From NCBI GenBank assembly GCA_905221605.1, contig CAJNDS010002069.1:1-64000 (forward strand): a stretch of 64,000 bases of DNA, written 5' to 3'. This stretch comes from Symbiodinium natans (lineage: Eukaryota > Sar > Dinophyceae > Suessiales > Symbiodiniaceae). Positions 11,016 through 22,113 of the stretch are shown here, in pieces. Positions within the stretch are counted from its first letter, which is position 1, and each line of letters begins with the position of its first letter. Position numbers and translations under genes: made by a program. A model generated the notes under the pieces. The model was given only the letters and a program-made list of their open reading frames with translations, had not been told where the DNA came from and did no database searches.

Positions 11016-11757
11016 CCCAGCTCGATTTGGCCAAATTTTGCCCGGAGGCTGCCCGGCAAAATTTGGCCAAATCGAGCCGCGCCTTTCTGGAGGCCCGAAA
11101 TTATTTAAACTATCGCGGCTCGATTTGGCCAAATTTTGCCGGGCAGCCTCCGGGCAAAATGTGGCCAAATCGAGCCACGCATTTCTCATCGCATACGAAG
11201 GGCAGCCCGATTTGGCCAAATTTTGCCCGGAAGCTGCCCGGCAAAATTTGGCCAAATCGAGCCGCGATAGTTTAAAAATTTCGGGCCTTCAGAAAGGCGC
11301 GGTTCGATTTGGCCAAATTTTGCCCGGAGGCTGCCCGGCAAAATTTGGCCAAATCGAGCCGCGCATTTCTCATCGCGTTCGACGAGCAGCCCGATTTGGC
11401 CAAATTTTGCCCGCAGACTGCCCGGCAAAATCTGGCCAAATCGAGCCCGGCAAAATCTGGCCAAATCGAGCCGCGCCTTTCTGGAGGCCCGAAATTATTT
11501 AAACTATCGCGGCTCGGTTTGGCCAAATTTTGCCGGGAAGTCTGCGGGCAAAATTTGGCCAAATCGGGCTGCTCGTCGTACGCGCTGAGAAATGCGCGGC
11601 TCGATTTGGCCAAATTTTGCCGGGCAGCCTCCGGGCAAAATTTGGCCACATCGAGCCGCGCATTTCTCATGGCATACGAAGAGCAGCCCGATTTGGCCAA
11701 ATTTTGCCCGCAGGCTGCCCGGCAAAATTTGGCCAAATCGAGCCGCGATAGTTTAAA
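11016..11757. repeat. Tandem array of eight long hairpins
   Basis: Eight near-perfect inverted repeats, each about 56-58 bp, lie at roughly 11020, 11118, 11207, 11303, 11389, 11511, 11599 and 11687. Each arm is about 22 bp, starting GCTCGATTTGGCCAAA and ending TTTTGCC; arms flank a 9-12 bp GC-rich loop. The arms contain the palindrome TTTGGCCAAA. Hairpins are separated by two alternating spacers, one with AAATTATTTAAACTATCGCG and one with GCGCATTTCTCAT. Open frames occur on both strands because the repeat lacks stops; I do not call them genes. Confidence 0.95.
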
Positions 11758-11759
11758 TA

Positions 11760-12760
11760 ATTTCGTTCAATTAGTTCATTCATTTCCAAATGGGGGGGAT
11801 TCCACAGCCCCCACCCCCCCCCCCTTTGGAAATAAATGAATTAATTGAATTAATTGAATTAATTGAATTAATTCAATGAATTCACTTAATTCAATTAATT
11901 CATTTATTTCCAAAGGGGGGGGTGGAATTAATTGAATTAATTCAATTAATTCAATTAATTCAATTAATTCAATTAATTCAATTAATTCAATTAATTCAAT
12001 TAATTCAATTAATTCAATTAATTCATTAATTTCCAAAGGGGAGGTGGAATTAATTGAATTAATTGAATTAATTCAATTATTTCAATTAATTCAATTAATT
12101 CAATTAATTCAATTAATTCAATTAATTCATTTATTTCCAAATGGGGGGGATTCCCCAGCCCCCACCCCCCCCCTTTGGAAATAAATGAATTAATTGAATT
12201 AATTGAATTAATTGAAATAATTGAATTAATTCAACTAATTCAATAATTAATTCCACCTCCCCTTTGGAAATAAATGAATTAATTGAATTAATTGAAATTC
12301 AATTAATTCAATTAATTCAATTAATTCATTTATTTCCAAAGGGGGGTGGGGGTGGGGGCTGGGGAATCCCCCCCATTTGGAAATAAATGAATTAATTGAA
12401 TTAATTGAATGAATTGAAATAATTGAATTAATTCAATTAATTCAATTAATTCCACTTCCCCTTTGGAAATAAATGAATTAATTGAATTAATTGAATTAAT
12501 TGAATTAATTCAATTAATTCAATTAATTGAATTAATTCATTTATTTCCAAAGGGGGGGGGTGGGGGCTGGGGAATCCCCCCCATTTGGAAATAAATGAAT
12601 TACTTGAATTAATTGAAATACTTGAATTAATTCAATTAATTAAATTAATTCCACCTCCCCTTTGGAAATAAATCAATTAATTGAATTAATTGAATTAATT
12701 CAATTATTTCAATTAATTCAAGTAATTCATTTATTTCCAAATGGGGGGTGGGGGCTGGGG
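11760..12760. repeat. 9-bp AATTAATTG/TTAATTCAA satellite, second domain
   Basis: Same structure as the domain at 10262-11005: alternating orientation blocks of the 9-bp unit with TTTGGAAATAAATGAATT hinges. It carries several G-rich hinges and gradually degenerates toward 12740. The hairpin array at 11016-11757 is therefore inserted in, or flanked by, one satellite domain. Confidence 0.95.
12341..12364 (+). other. G-quadruplex-type motif
   Basis: Four G runs of 6, 5, 5 and 4 bases separated by loops T, T and CT, which satisfies the usual G4 pattern with very short loops. Close relatives occur at 12552-12572 and 12742-12760 on the same strand, and complementary C-rich versions at about 10671-10690, 11002-11019 and 12155-12173. 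Confidence 0.7.
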
Positions 12761-12766
12761 CATCCT

Positions 12767-13077
12767 CCTCCCCCCAATACTAAACCACGAGCCCGGGCCT
12801 CCCCCCAATATTAAATCACGAGCCCGGGCCTCCCCCCAATATTAAATTACGAGCCCGGGCCTTCCCGCAATACTAAATCACGAGCCCGGGCCCCCCCCAA
12901 TACTAAATCAGGAGCCCGGGCTAAATCACGAGCCCGGGCCTCCCCCCAATACTAAATCACGAGCCCGGGCCTCCCGCAATACTAAATCACGAGCCGGGCC
13001 TCCCCCCAATACTAATTTACGAGCCCGGGCCTCCTCCCAATACTAAATCACGAGCCCTCCTCCCCCCAATACTAGGG
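12767..13077. repeat. 31-bp tandem repeat
   Basis: About ten copies of a 31-bp unit of the form TCCCCCCAATACTAAATCA followed by CGAGCCCGGGCC, with some shortened copies. It begins directly after the last G-rich hinge of the 9-bp satellite and passes straight into the 55-bp array. GAGCCCGGGC contains the palindrome GCCCGGGC. Confidence 0.95.
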
Positions 13078-15055
13078 CACAGTTTTTTCTCCAAAAAGTG
13101 ACATCGCAAGCCCTGGTCCCTAAGATTTTGAGCTCATTTCTTGCCCCAAAGAGTAACATCGCAAGCCCTGGTCCCTAAGATTTTGGGCTCATTTCTTGCC
13201 CCAAAGAGTAACATCGCAAGCCCTGGTCCCTACTTTTTGGGGCCCAGTTTTTGCTCCAAAGAGTCAAATCACAAGCCCTGGTCCCTAAGATTTTGGACTC
13301 AGTTTTTTGCTCCAAAGCAAGCCCTGGTCCTTAAGATTTTGGGCTCATTTCTTGCTCCGAAGAGTCAAATCGCAAGCCCTGGTCCCGAAGATTTCGGGTT
13401 CATTTTTTGCTCCACAGAGTCAAACCGCAAGCCCTGGTCCCTAAGATTTGGGGCACAGTTTTTGCTCCAAAGGGTCAAATCGCAAGCCCTGCTCCCTAAG
13501 ATTTTGGGCTCATTTCTTGCCCAAAAGAGTGACATCGCAAGCCCTGGTCCCTAATATCTTGTTGCTCCAAAGAGTGACATCGCAAGCCCTGGTCCCTAAG
13601 ATTTTGGGCCCAGTTTTTGGTTCAAAGCGTCAAATCGCAAGCCCTGGTCCCTAAGATTTTGGGTTCAATCTTTGCTCCAAAGAGTAACATCGCAAGCCCT
13701 GGTCCCTAAGATTTGGGGCCCAGTTTTTGCTCCGAAGAGTCAAATCGCAAGCCCTGGTCCCTAAGATTTTGGGTTCAATTTTTGCTCCAAAGAGTCACAT
13801 CGCAAGCCCTGGTCCCTTAAAAGATTTTGGGTTCGTTTTTTGCTCCCAAGAATTGAACATCGCAGCCCTGGTCCCTAAGATTTGGGGCCCAGTTTTTGCT
13901 CCAAGGAGTCCAAATCGCAGCCCTGCTGTTCCCTAAAGGGGATTTTGGTTCAATTTTTTGCTCCAGAAGTAAAAATTCGCAGCCCGGTCCCTAAAGATCT
14001 TGGGCCCAGTTTTTGCTCCAAAGATTCCAAACGCAGCCCTGCTCCCTGAGAATTTTGGGTTCATTTTTGCTCCAAGATCAAATCGCAGGCCTGGTCCCTA
14101 ATATTTTGCATTCATTGTTGCTCCAAAGAGTGAACATCGCAAAGCCCTGGTCCCCTAAGATCTGGGCCCAGATTTTGCTCCAAAGAGTCAAATCGCAAGC
14201 CCTGGTCCCTAAGATTTTGGGTTGATTTTTGCTCCAAAGAGTCAAATCGCAAGCCCTGGTCCCTAAGATTTTGGGCCCAGTTTTTGCTCCAAAGAGTCAA
14301 ATCGCAAGCCCTGGTCCCTAAGATTTTGGGTTCATTTTTTGCTCCAAAGAGTGACATCGCAAGCCCTTGTCCCTAAGATTTTGGGCCCAGTTTTTGGTTC
14401 AAAGAGTCAAATCGCAAGCCCCGGTCCCTAAGATTTTGGGTTCAATTTTTGCTCCAAAGAGTCAAACCGCAAGCCCTGGTCCCTAAGATTTTGGGCCCAG
14501 TTTTTGCTCCAAAGAGTCAAATCGCAAGCCCTGCTCCCTAAGATTTTGGGCCCAGTTTTTGCTCCAAAGAGTCAAATCGCAAGCCCTGGTCCCTAAGACT
14601 TTGGGTTCAATTTTGCTCCAAAGAGTGACATCGCAAGCCCTGGTCCCTAAGATTTGGGGCCCAGTTTTTGCGCCAAAGAGTAAAATCGCAAGCCCTGGTC
14701 CCTTAGATTTTTGGGTCGATTTTTGCTCCAAAGAGTCAAATCGCAAGCCCTGGTCCCTAAGTTGTCGGGGTCGATTTGTGCTCCACAGAGTCAAATCGCA
14801 AGCCCTGGTCCCTAAGATTTCGGGGTCGATTTGTGCTCCACGGAGTCAAATTGCAAGCCCTGGTCCCTAAGATTTTGGGCCCAGTATTTGCTCCAAAAGG
14901 TGAAATCGCAAGCCCCGGTCTTTAAGATTTTGGGCTCATTTCTTGCTCCAAAGAGTAACATCGCAAGCCCTGGTCCCTAAGATTTTGGAATCGATTTTTG
15001 CTCCAAAGAGTCAGATCGCAAGCCCTGGTCCTAAAATGTTGGGCTCAATTTTTGC
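13078..15055. repeat. 54-55-bp tandem repeat array
   Basis: About 36 copies of a unit built from GCAAGCCCTGGTCCCTAAGA, then TTTTGGG with a variable four-base step, then TTTTTGCTCCAAAGAGTCAAATC. Copies between 13820 and 14150 are the most diverged, while those around 14160-14880 are cleanest. ORFs on both strands follow the repeat and I do not treat them as genes. Confidence 0.95.
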
Positions 15056-16555
15056 TTTTCCCTTCTCTTCTGCTGATAAAACACAAGAAAGGAACTCATA
15101 TGATAAAGCAGTGGAAAGGTAAGCAGAGGGTGACTCCTTGCGCGTGAGCCTTTCCATAATACTCCATCATATTCATCCTCTCGGCCTATCTCTTCTGTTC
15201 CTTTCCTACTCTTCTCCTTCTCATAGTTCTTCCTTTTTGTTTTTCTCATTTCGAAAAGAAAGAGGGAAGGGAGAAACAAGGGAGAGAGAATAGATAAAGA
15301 AGAGTGCCATCTTCTCTGCGCCTTGTTTTGTCTCTCCCTCTTCTCTATTCATCTGTCTTCTATTCTCTTCCTTGCTCTTCCCATTAAATATGCAATCCTT
15401 GGTATCTCTCCTCTCTCCTTCTCTCTTCCTCCAACAGATGTGCTTTTGGATCGTTTTCTGCATCTTCAAGCGAGAAAAAAGGACACAGACTGCGATTAAA
15501 AGGGACGCCCATGTTGGATTGGCAGCAAGCCCAGCTGATGCTCATGATTCTCTCTCTTTCCCTACACATGGGCGATGGAACGGGTGTCCTTTTCAATCGT
15601 TTTCTGCATCTTCAAGAGAAACAGGGACACCCCACAAGAAGGAAAAGCAACATAAGAGATAGGGAGGGAAATTGACCCTTTCCTCTCTTCTTATCTGCTA
15701 TTTTTCTTATTCGCTTCAAAAAGCAACATAAGGGAAAGGGGATTTCCTGAAGAGGAGAGAGGGAACCTATCTGTGAAAAGCAAGAATGGTTTTTTCTAGT
15801 TCGAAAGGGAATAGGGAGAGACAAGGGAGAGATGATATGTACAGCTTTGCGCCTTATTTTGTGATTCCGTCTCCTTGCTTCCTGTCTCTTCTATTCCTTG
15901 CAGCACGCTTCGGGAAACATAGCATCCTTGTTATCTTTCCTCTCTCACTTCCCTTTCCCTTCTCTTCTTCCGCTTCCTTTTAACTGATAAAACACAAGAA
16001 AGGAACTCATATGATAAAGCAGTGAAAAGGTAAGCAGAGGGTGACTCCTTGCGCGTGAGCCTTTCCATAATACTCCATCATATTCATCCTCTCGGCCTAT
16101 CTCTTCTGTTCCTTTCCTTACTCTTCTCCTTCTCATAGTTCTTCCTTTTTGTTTTTCTCATTTCGAAAAGAAAGAGGGAAGGGAGAAACAAGGGAGAGAG
16201 AATAGATAAAGAAGAGCGCCATCTTCTCTATTCATCTGTCTTCTATTCTCTTCCTTGCTCTTCCCATTAAATATGCAATCCTTGGTATCTCTCCTCTCTC
16301 CTTCTCTCTTCCTCCAACAGATGTGCTTTTGGATCGTTTTCTGCATCTTCAAGCGAGAAAAAAGGACACAGAATGCGATTAAAAGGGACGCCCATGTTGG
16401 ATTGGCAGCAAGCCCAGCTGATGCTCATGATTCTCTCTCTTTCCCTACATATGGGCGATGGAACGGGTGTCCTTTTCAATCGTTTTCTGCATCTTCAAGA
16501 GAAAAAGGGACACCCCACAAGAAGGAAAAGTAACATAAGAGATAGGGAGGGAAAT
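15056..16555. repeat. Pyrimidine-rich 0.9-kb tandem duplication
   Basis: Sequence from about 15056 recurs from about 15967 at an offset of 911 bp, falling to 883 bp after a 28-bp deletion in the second copy. The copies are nearly identical over about 600 bp (for example CTGATAAAACACAAGAAAGG at 15073 and 15984). The strand is strongly skewed to TCTTCTC tracts. The longest ORFs (such as 15372-15662 and 16255-16533) are the same frame in each copy; without a recognisable domain I leave them uncalled. Confidence 0.85.
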
Positions 16556-17700
16556 TGAAGAACTCCTCATTGTACTTGGTCATTCCCTTTCCTCTCTTCT
16601 TATCTGCCCATTTTCTGTGCGCCTTGTTTTGTCTCCCCCTCTTCTCCCATCATCTCTCTTCTGGTCTTTTCTTTGCTCTTCCCATTAAAAATGCAACCCT
16701 TTTTATGTCTCCTCTCTCCTTCTCTCTCCCTCCTCTTCTCCTGTTCCCTTCTAAACGACAAAAACGCAAGAAAGGAAGAATAAGAGGGGAATGGAGGCCC
16801 TGTTCCTTTTCCTCTTTCAATGGATGGGGGAAGTGGGCGGAGTTGGCCCCTTGCCCGTACACCCTCCCCATGCTTCAGCAAACCCCTCCTCTCGCCCTAT
16901 CGCCTCTGTTTCTTTTCCTTGTGCCCAAACGGAAAACGAAAACGGGTTCCTTTATATGTTCATTGTCCTTCCTTTTGTTTTGTATTTCACAGGGAAAAGA
17001 ACCAGAGAAGAGGAAGATAAGAACGAGAGGTGAGATGAAAACGGCACCATCTTCTCTTTGCCTTATTTTTGCACCTCCCTCTCCTGTCTTAATTTCTCTT
17101 CCACTCTTTTTTTCCATTGCTCTTCCCATAATATTGCATTCCTTTTGATAACTCACAGGAAATTAAAATGGCCTCCTTGTTGTCTCTCCTCTCTCACTTC
17201 CCTTTCCCTTCTCTCCTTCTGTTTCCTTTTAATTTTAACTGATAAAACACAAGAAAGGAGCTTGTAAAATCAAGCAGTGGAAGGGTAAGCAGAAGGTGAC
17301 TCCTTGTGCGTGGACCTTTGCCGTACTTCACCATACCCCTCTTTTCGGCCTATCTCTTCGGCTCTTTTCCTAACCCTTCTTCTTTTCATCTTTCTTTTTG
17401 TTTTTCTCATTTCGAAAAGACAGAGGGAACGGAGAGATAAGGGAGAGAGGATAGATAAAGAAGAGTACCATCTTCTTTGCGCCTTGTTTTATCTCTCTTC
17501 TATTCTTTTCTTGGCTCTTCCCATGAAAATCGTGTTCCTCTTATCTTTCCCTCCTTCTCTCCCTTCTCTTCTCCTCACGAGAGCCTTCGACTTTAGGATT
17601 GAGGAGAAAAAGAGAAGAGAAAAGAGGAACTACCTGGTTCTTGTTCCTGAGGCCTCCATAGTACGACTGACGTGACAGCAGCGTACCAAAGTGGAAACGT
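16556..17700. repeat. Diverged third copy and polypyrimidine tract region
   Basis: The TC-rich sequence continues. A partial third copy of the 0.9-kb unit is seen at about 17205-17480, with CTGATAAAACACAAGAAAGG at 17239 and a GGTAAGCAG block at 17284. Long frames here (16555-17148 plus) translate to F/L/S/P-rich sequence typical of polypyrimidine DNA, so I regard them as non-coding. Confidence 0.7.
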
Positions 17701-17715
17701 GTATGGCTATAAGAA

Positions 17716-17870
17716 AACCCGAGTCCCAGCTTCCAAATAGACCCTATTTAAGCCACCCACGGGGGGGGGGGGGGTTACCCTTGTTGGAGGGTCCCTTTAT
17801 AAGGGGATTCATGCTGTTTGGGGTATAAAAGGGGTACAGGTACCCTTATTTTGGGAAACCCATGGAGATA
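17716..17870. repeat. Dispersed element copy, right border of satellite block
   Basis: The 30-bp segment 17724-17753 is the exact reverse complement of 10139-10168. It is followed by a G14 run at 17761-17774 and a family interior with CCCTTTATAAGGGG and TTTGGGGTATAAAAGGGGTAC, ending TTTTGGGAAACCCATGG at about 17863. The interior resembles the copy at 50274-50395. Confidence 0.7.
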
Positions 17871-20457
17871 GACGGGGAGCTTCGTGACGCTAGTGCCACA
17901 GCGCCTTATGAAGATTGTCGTCTTGACTGCGATGCCGAAAGAGATGGTCCTGCAAGCAAGGTCTGAGTTTATCAAAAGCTGACGCTGAATGGGCAGTTTT
18001 CCTCTAGTCCCGGTGTCTTCCAGGAGTTTATGCGGTATGCGCTGAAGGAACCTGGCCAGTCTGACAGAGGCACCCCCCAGCCAGATCTGACATCACCGAT
18101 TACAGGTGCCGTCTCATGTCACTGCGTGCTTCTCTACCCCGCAAGGAAAGGAAGTCCACCCCTAAATGCCTGAACCATCCGGACTTCCCTTTTAACCCTT
18201 GTGCCTGGACATAAGCCTCACTCCTCAGCCGCAACACCGGGCTGCAGGCAAGGCACCTGCAGATTGCGGCTTAGGAAAGTTTAGGGCCCTCGGGCTTAGG
18301 CTTCTTGGGCCTTTGATGGCCTGTGCAACCAGAATTCAAGGGCCAGAATACTTCTGTCCTTCGGCCCTGGGTTCTAAGAGGTGGCGCCTTGCACTTCCAG
18401 AAGTAGCGCGCGTTGCCTGGCATGGTTCTGAGCGGAGCATTGATGAATACAGCTTTCTGCTATATTTGTGAGGTTGAAAGCTCAGCTGCACCGTACACAT
18501 CAAGATCTACTGGACTTGCCGCCTGCCACAACATTTAAGATTATTGTGTGCACGTAGAAGGGGTTAATTGCACGCCCAACCGCCTGCGACCTGCTAAGCA
18601 GCCGCGCTGCCTGGCACGCTGTAGACACTGACAGAAATACAGGTGAGCCGCTGTGCTTCTTTTGGCTGCAGTCTTTCTGCACCGGTGTTTTTGAGAGTGC
18701 TGCGATATGTGCTGCAGATTGTGTGCAAGATGACTGCGTGAAGCTCACGACCCGACATGCTTAGCTGAAAAATTCCGTTCATATTGCTCAGGGAGATAGG
18801 TTTGCATCAGCTTCAGTTGCCATGACCCTCGCCGCTCAATTGCCTGCCACGCCATCGCAGTCCTGTGAGCAGCTCAGCGACACGCCATTCCATGCGCTTT
18901 GTGCATGCGCTCTACAGGGTGCCGTATTGTTCTTGCAAGCCTCATCTGGTGAATCTTGTGCGAGTGCATCATCTCAAACATCAAGTCAATGGCAACAGCT
19001 GCAGCTTGGAGCTATGCAGGAAGGGTCCAAGATTCTCAGGTAGGCATCGTCTACTAGTAAGTTACTAGCACCTATCTCTTGATGCCACATGTGTCTCTTT
19101 TTTTTGTTTGCTTCCTACGCGTGGCTGCGGCGACGGTGCACGGCTTAAATTTTTAGCCCCCGCTGTGCGCTCAATAAACTTGGTGAACTGTAGCGGGCCA
19201 AATACGTTCTCTTGGTCAGTTCTAACACTCCTACATCAGAACACACATTCTTAATTTTCTTTACTTGCCCCCTGCTGAAGTATTGATCAACCCGTCAATG
19301 GCAAGGCCGCAACCTGGCAACGAAGATAAGACAAGAATCAGAACTCCGCAGAAACACACCGAATTCAGGAGGTAGCTTAGCACTGTGGCCTTGGCGCTGA
19401 CCTCATCGACAGTTGAGCACAAAGATCGCATGGTTTGTGCGATTGTTTGGCTACAAACTCTTGCTGAGACCCGTCTAGGATCGAAGTGTTAGAGTACAGC
19501 AGGGCGCTGATGGGCGCTGTATGTCTACCCTAAAGGCTGACAACTCGATCGAGAAGCATGTGCATGTGACCGACGCTTTTGGTCGCAATTCGAGTCGGGT
19601 ACTTTGGACTGTGCACCGAGCAGATTTCGCTCTGGGGCTTGCGCGAGATGGCCAAGGGCTCTTGTGGCCACCATCAGGACCCTTCTGCGTGACAAGAAGG
19701 GAGTAATCTCTCGTTTTGTTGGTGGCCTAAACCCTAACCTCTAAAGCCCTAAACCTTAAGTTGTGTGTTGAATCGGTTGAATTGGTTTGTCTGTCAGCTT
19801 GCAGCAGGTGTGCACGGCTCCGCGGCTTGCACAAGAGCCTCGAAACTATGAACCTGCGCACCGTGCACTGCCTGCTTTCCGCTGGCTGTCGTGAGACAAC
19901 GCGACGAGGTTTGCAGTTGGTAGTGAGTCCGACGACATGGGTTCTCAACATTTCAGATCGAGCCACTCCAAACCTTGTCTTCATCTACTTCTACACCGCG
20001 TATATGCACATTATTACGCTTTGAACACATCCTCGGCCAGAGGTCCTCGACAAACTTCTTAAAACTAAAAAAACTGGGGAGAAGCCGACCTCTGGCCTGT
20101 GGAGGAAGCTTGGCCCACAGACCCATGGTCATGAACTTTTAGTCGTCCGTCATGACCTGACACTTTTTTGCTTTGGGAGGGGGCGGAGGGGGAAAGGTGA
20201 AGGCACGGTAGAGCGCGTTAACATTGGGGGTTCTTGTAATAAATCGCTGGTGCGCACGAGATCTGCCTCTAGTATCAGTGTGCATCGGCTGCACTGATTC
20301 AGAGTCCATTAGCTGCTATAGCTCGTATCTTCCCGTCTTCATATCGGAGAACCAACTGAGCCACTGGGCCGGAGGTAATGCCGCTATGCAAAGCTGACAG
20401 TTCTTTTCTGTTCAAGTAAGGGTCGACCAAAAATCATGAGCACATGAGCACACGAAG
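17871..20457. other. No firm gene; telomere-like motifs
   Basis: Short overlapping ORFs on both strands without recognisable domains. Degenerate telomere-type motifs lie at about 18270-18305 (TTTAGGGCC, GGCTTAGG) and 19727-19756 (CCTAAACCCTAACC). I find no RNA gene. Confidence 0.35.
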
Positions 20458-20711
20458 TCAGAAGAACAAGATCCCGGCCAGCGCGGCCCCTGCCAGAATC
20501 CAGCGCTTCTCGTCATCGTCGGGGTCCATCCGCACATTCACCTCTTCAAAATCAACCAAAACTACACAGCTATCGGGTGTAGACAGGGACAGTCGCTCAG
20601 GAGCCTGTGTCACGTATGTTAGTCCGCGCTCCGGAGTGATGAAGACAGGACAGTGGTACCTTTTGCGAGGCAACGCTACGGTGAATCGACATCTCCATTC
20701 ATTAGTCGAAG
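20458..20711 (-). CDS. Unrecognised C-terminal exon with terminal membrane segment
   Basis: A minus-strand exon-like frame opens after a TTAACTCAG acceptor at 20712 and runs 83 codons to a TGA. It has no in-frame ATG at its start, so it should be the last exon of a longer gene. It encodes a cysteine-bearing beta-like stretch (YHCPVFITPERGLTYV), an acidic DPDDDEKR segment, and ends in a hydrophobic stretch (WILAGAALAGILFF), consistent with a tail-type membrane anchor. I considered a dynein heavy chain C-terminus because of the RW-LAG-A-L pattern, but the rest does not fit. The family is unknown, and upstream exons were not found with confidence. Confidence 0.35.
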
Positions 20712-20719
20712 CTGAGTTA

Positions 20720-22110
20720 ATCTCCGGAATCTACTTTGCAGCAGCACCTTTTTGCACTTGCCACCCCCATTCTGCTGCCACTGCTGGCAAAGGTTTGCAG
20801 AGTGACAACCGTGCAGGCACAATCCATGCATCCGATGAGACTGGTTGCTTCAAGCAGATGCAAGGTGGCTGGAAAGAGCGAAGCTCTACAAGCACACATT
20901 TGCAGCACTTTCTGAGGAAAACACGTCCCACGCACTGTTCCCAGCAGCTCGCATTAACGGTGCGCCATACATGACATGCAGAGCTGGAAAATCGTTGCTC
21001 TGGACTGCATGCGCGCACGACAAAACGCTTTAAATAGTTCAAGACGGGCAACTCGCAAACCATGCGACAGACAAAGCTCTGACCTTGTTCCAAACATGTT
21101 CAGAGACGACTGGAGAGAGCATCGGGTACGGTCCGCTCAAGTCGCTGCACTCTCAGCTGTGGTCCTGCCGCCTTCATCCAAAAGCGATGTCGCTCACCTC
21201 ATAGGCAATCGTGAAACTGTCAGCCGTCCAAGCAAAGCTTGACCAAAAGCAAATTGCAGCGAAGGCACCGTTCCCACCGGGACAGCCTTCGTGATGTTCA
21301 TCACCAGGCAAAAGGAAACAAGGCTCCTTCAACTCTTCCACACAATCCTCCACCCACCCCACCCTGATCCCTTCCTGACCCCAACAGCTGAATGCCACAC
21401 AACCCCGAGGCGTTTGCATCTGGACCCTTCCCTACCGGACGCCAAGAGGTCTTAGACCGACGAAGCATTCTGGTCAATTCTGGTGCATGCTGTAATGGGT
21501 CAAAAACTGTCGAACACCTGAAACTTGCCCCGCATGCTCCTCTTCACCCAGGCCACTGCATGGGCTCAGTGGCAGTGCCCGTGCCCGCCACAGCGACGAA
21601 GTACGGGACTTGGCAAGGTCTGGCAGAGCAGAGATCAGTGGCAGGCTGTTGGCAAGCTCATGGATCACGTACCTGAGAGCTGGGTCGGGACAAACCTCTC
21701 CGCCTTTCACGTGAACATGACCCTACAACATCTGACCCATGAGAGCCCTGCATTTCACAGCGGACATGAAACCAGGGGTGTGGACAAATCAAGGGACACA
21801 GTATGCGCAGATCACAGAACAATACGCTTGCTGTAAGTATATGCAATACATACACATATCTATCTGTTTGGGTGTTCCCTGTCAAGCACAATGCCTATGC
21901 TGAAGACTGAAGAACACCCTGGTGCCACTGCGCCAGAGTCAGTTCCAGCTCGTGCTGCCTGGTGAATGTGAGGTTTAGGGCCGTTTAGGACATTGCGGCA
22001 TTGCGCGGTGTAACTAAATGCAGCATTCTGGTGGTGCTCGACGTTCAATTGAAACATCTTGCCTGTGCAACTCCAGGAAGTCCGATGGGGTTGCCCAAGC
22101 CACGTCCCAG
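20720..22110. other. No recognisable gene
   Basis: ORFs overlap on both strands (for example 20731-21093 minus, 21174-21419 minus, 21525-21836 plus). None shows a domain. Upstream exons of the 20458-20711 exon could be here. Confidence 0.3.
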
Positions 22111-22113
22111 GCT

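Noticed and set aside
10977-11839. ORFs of 70-176 codons with repeated FGQIL/AKFC motifs
   Set aside because: They come from the hairpin array and are equally long on both strands, so the repeat explains them.
10352-12036. Open frames encoding LIQ/LIE leucine-rich repeats
   Set aside because: They are a direct consequence of a 9-bp satellite read in any frame, and they occur on both strands.
15372-17148. F/L/S-rich ORFs as membrane proteins
   Set aside because: The hydrophobicity follows from TCTTCTC tracts, and the frames track a duplicated polypyrimidine region without conserved motifs.
17761-17774. G14 run as a G-quadruplex or regulatory site
   Set aside because: A single homopolymer inside a dispersed repeat; its length may be a sequencing artefact.
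20458-20711. C-terminal exon of a second dynein heavy chain
   Set aside because: The RW-LAG-A pattern and CPVF-ERG-TYV stretch resemble a dynein C-terminus, but the long insert between them and the purely hydrophobic end do not fit. I left it as unrecognised.
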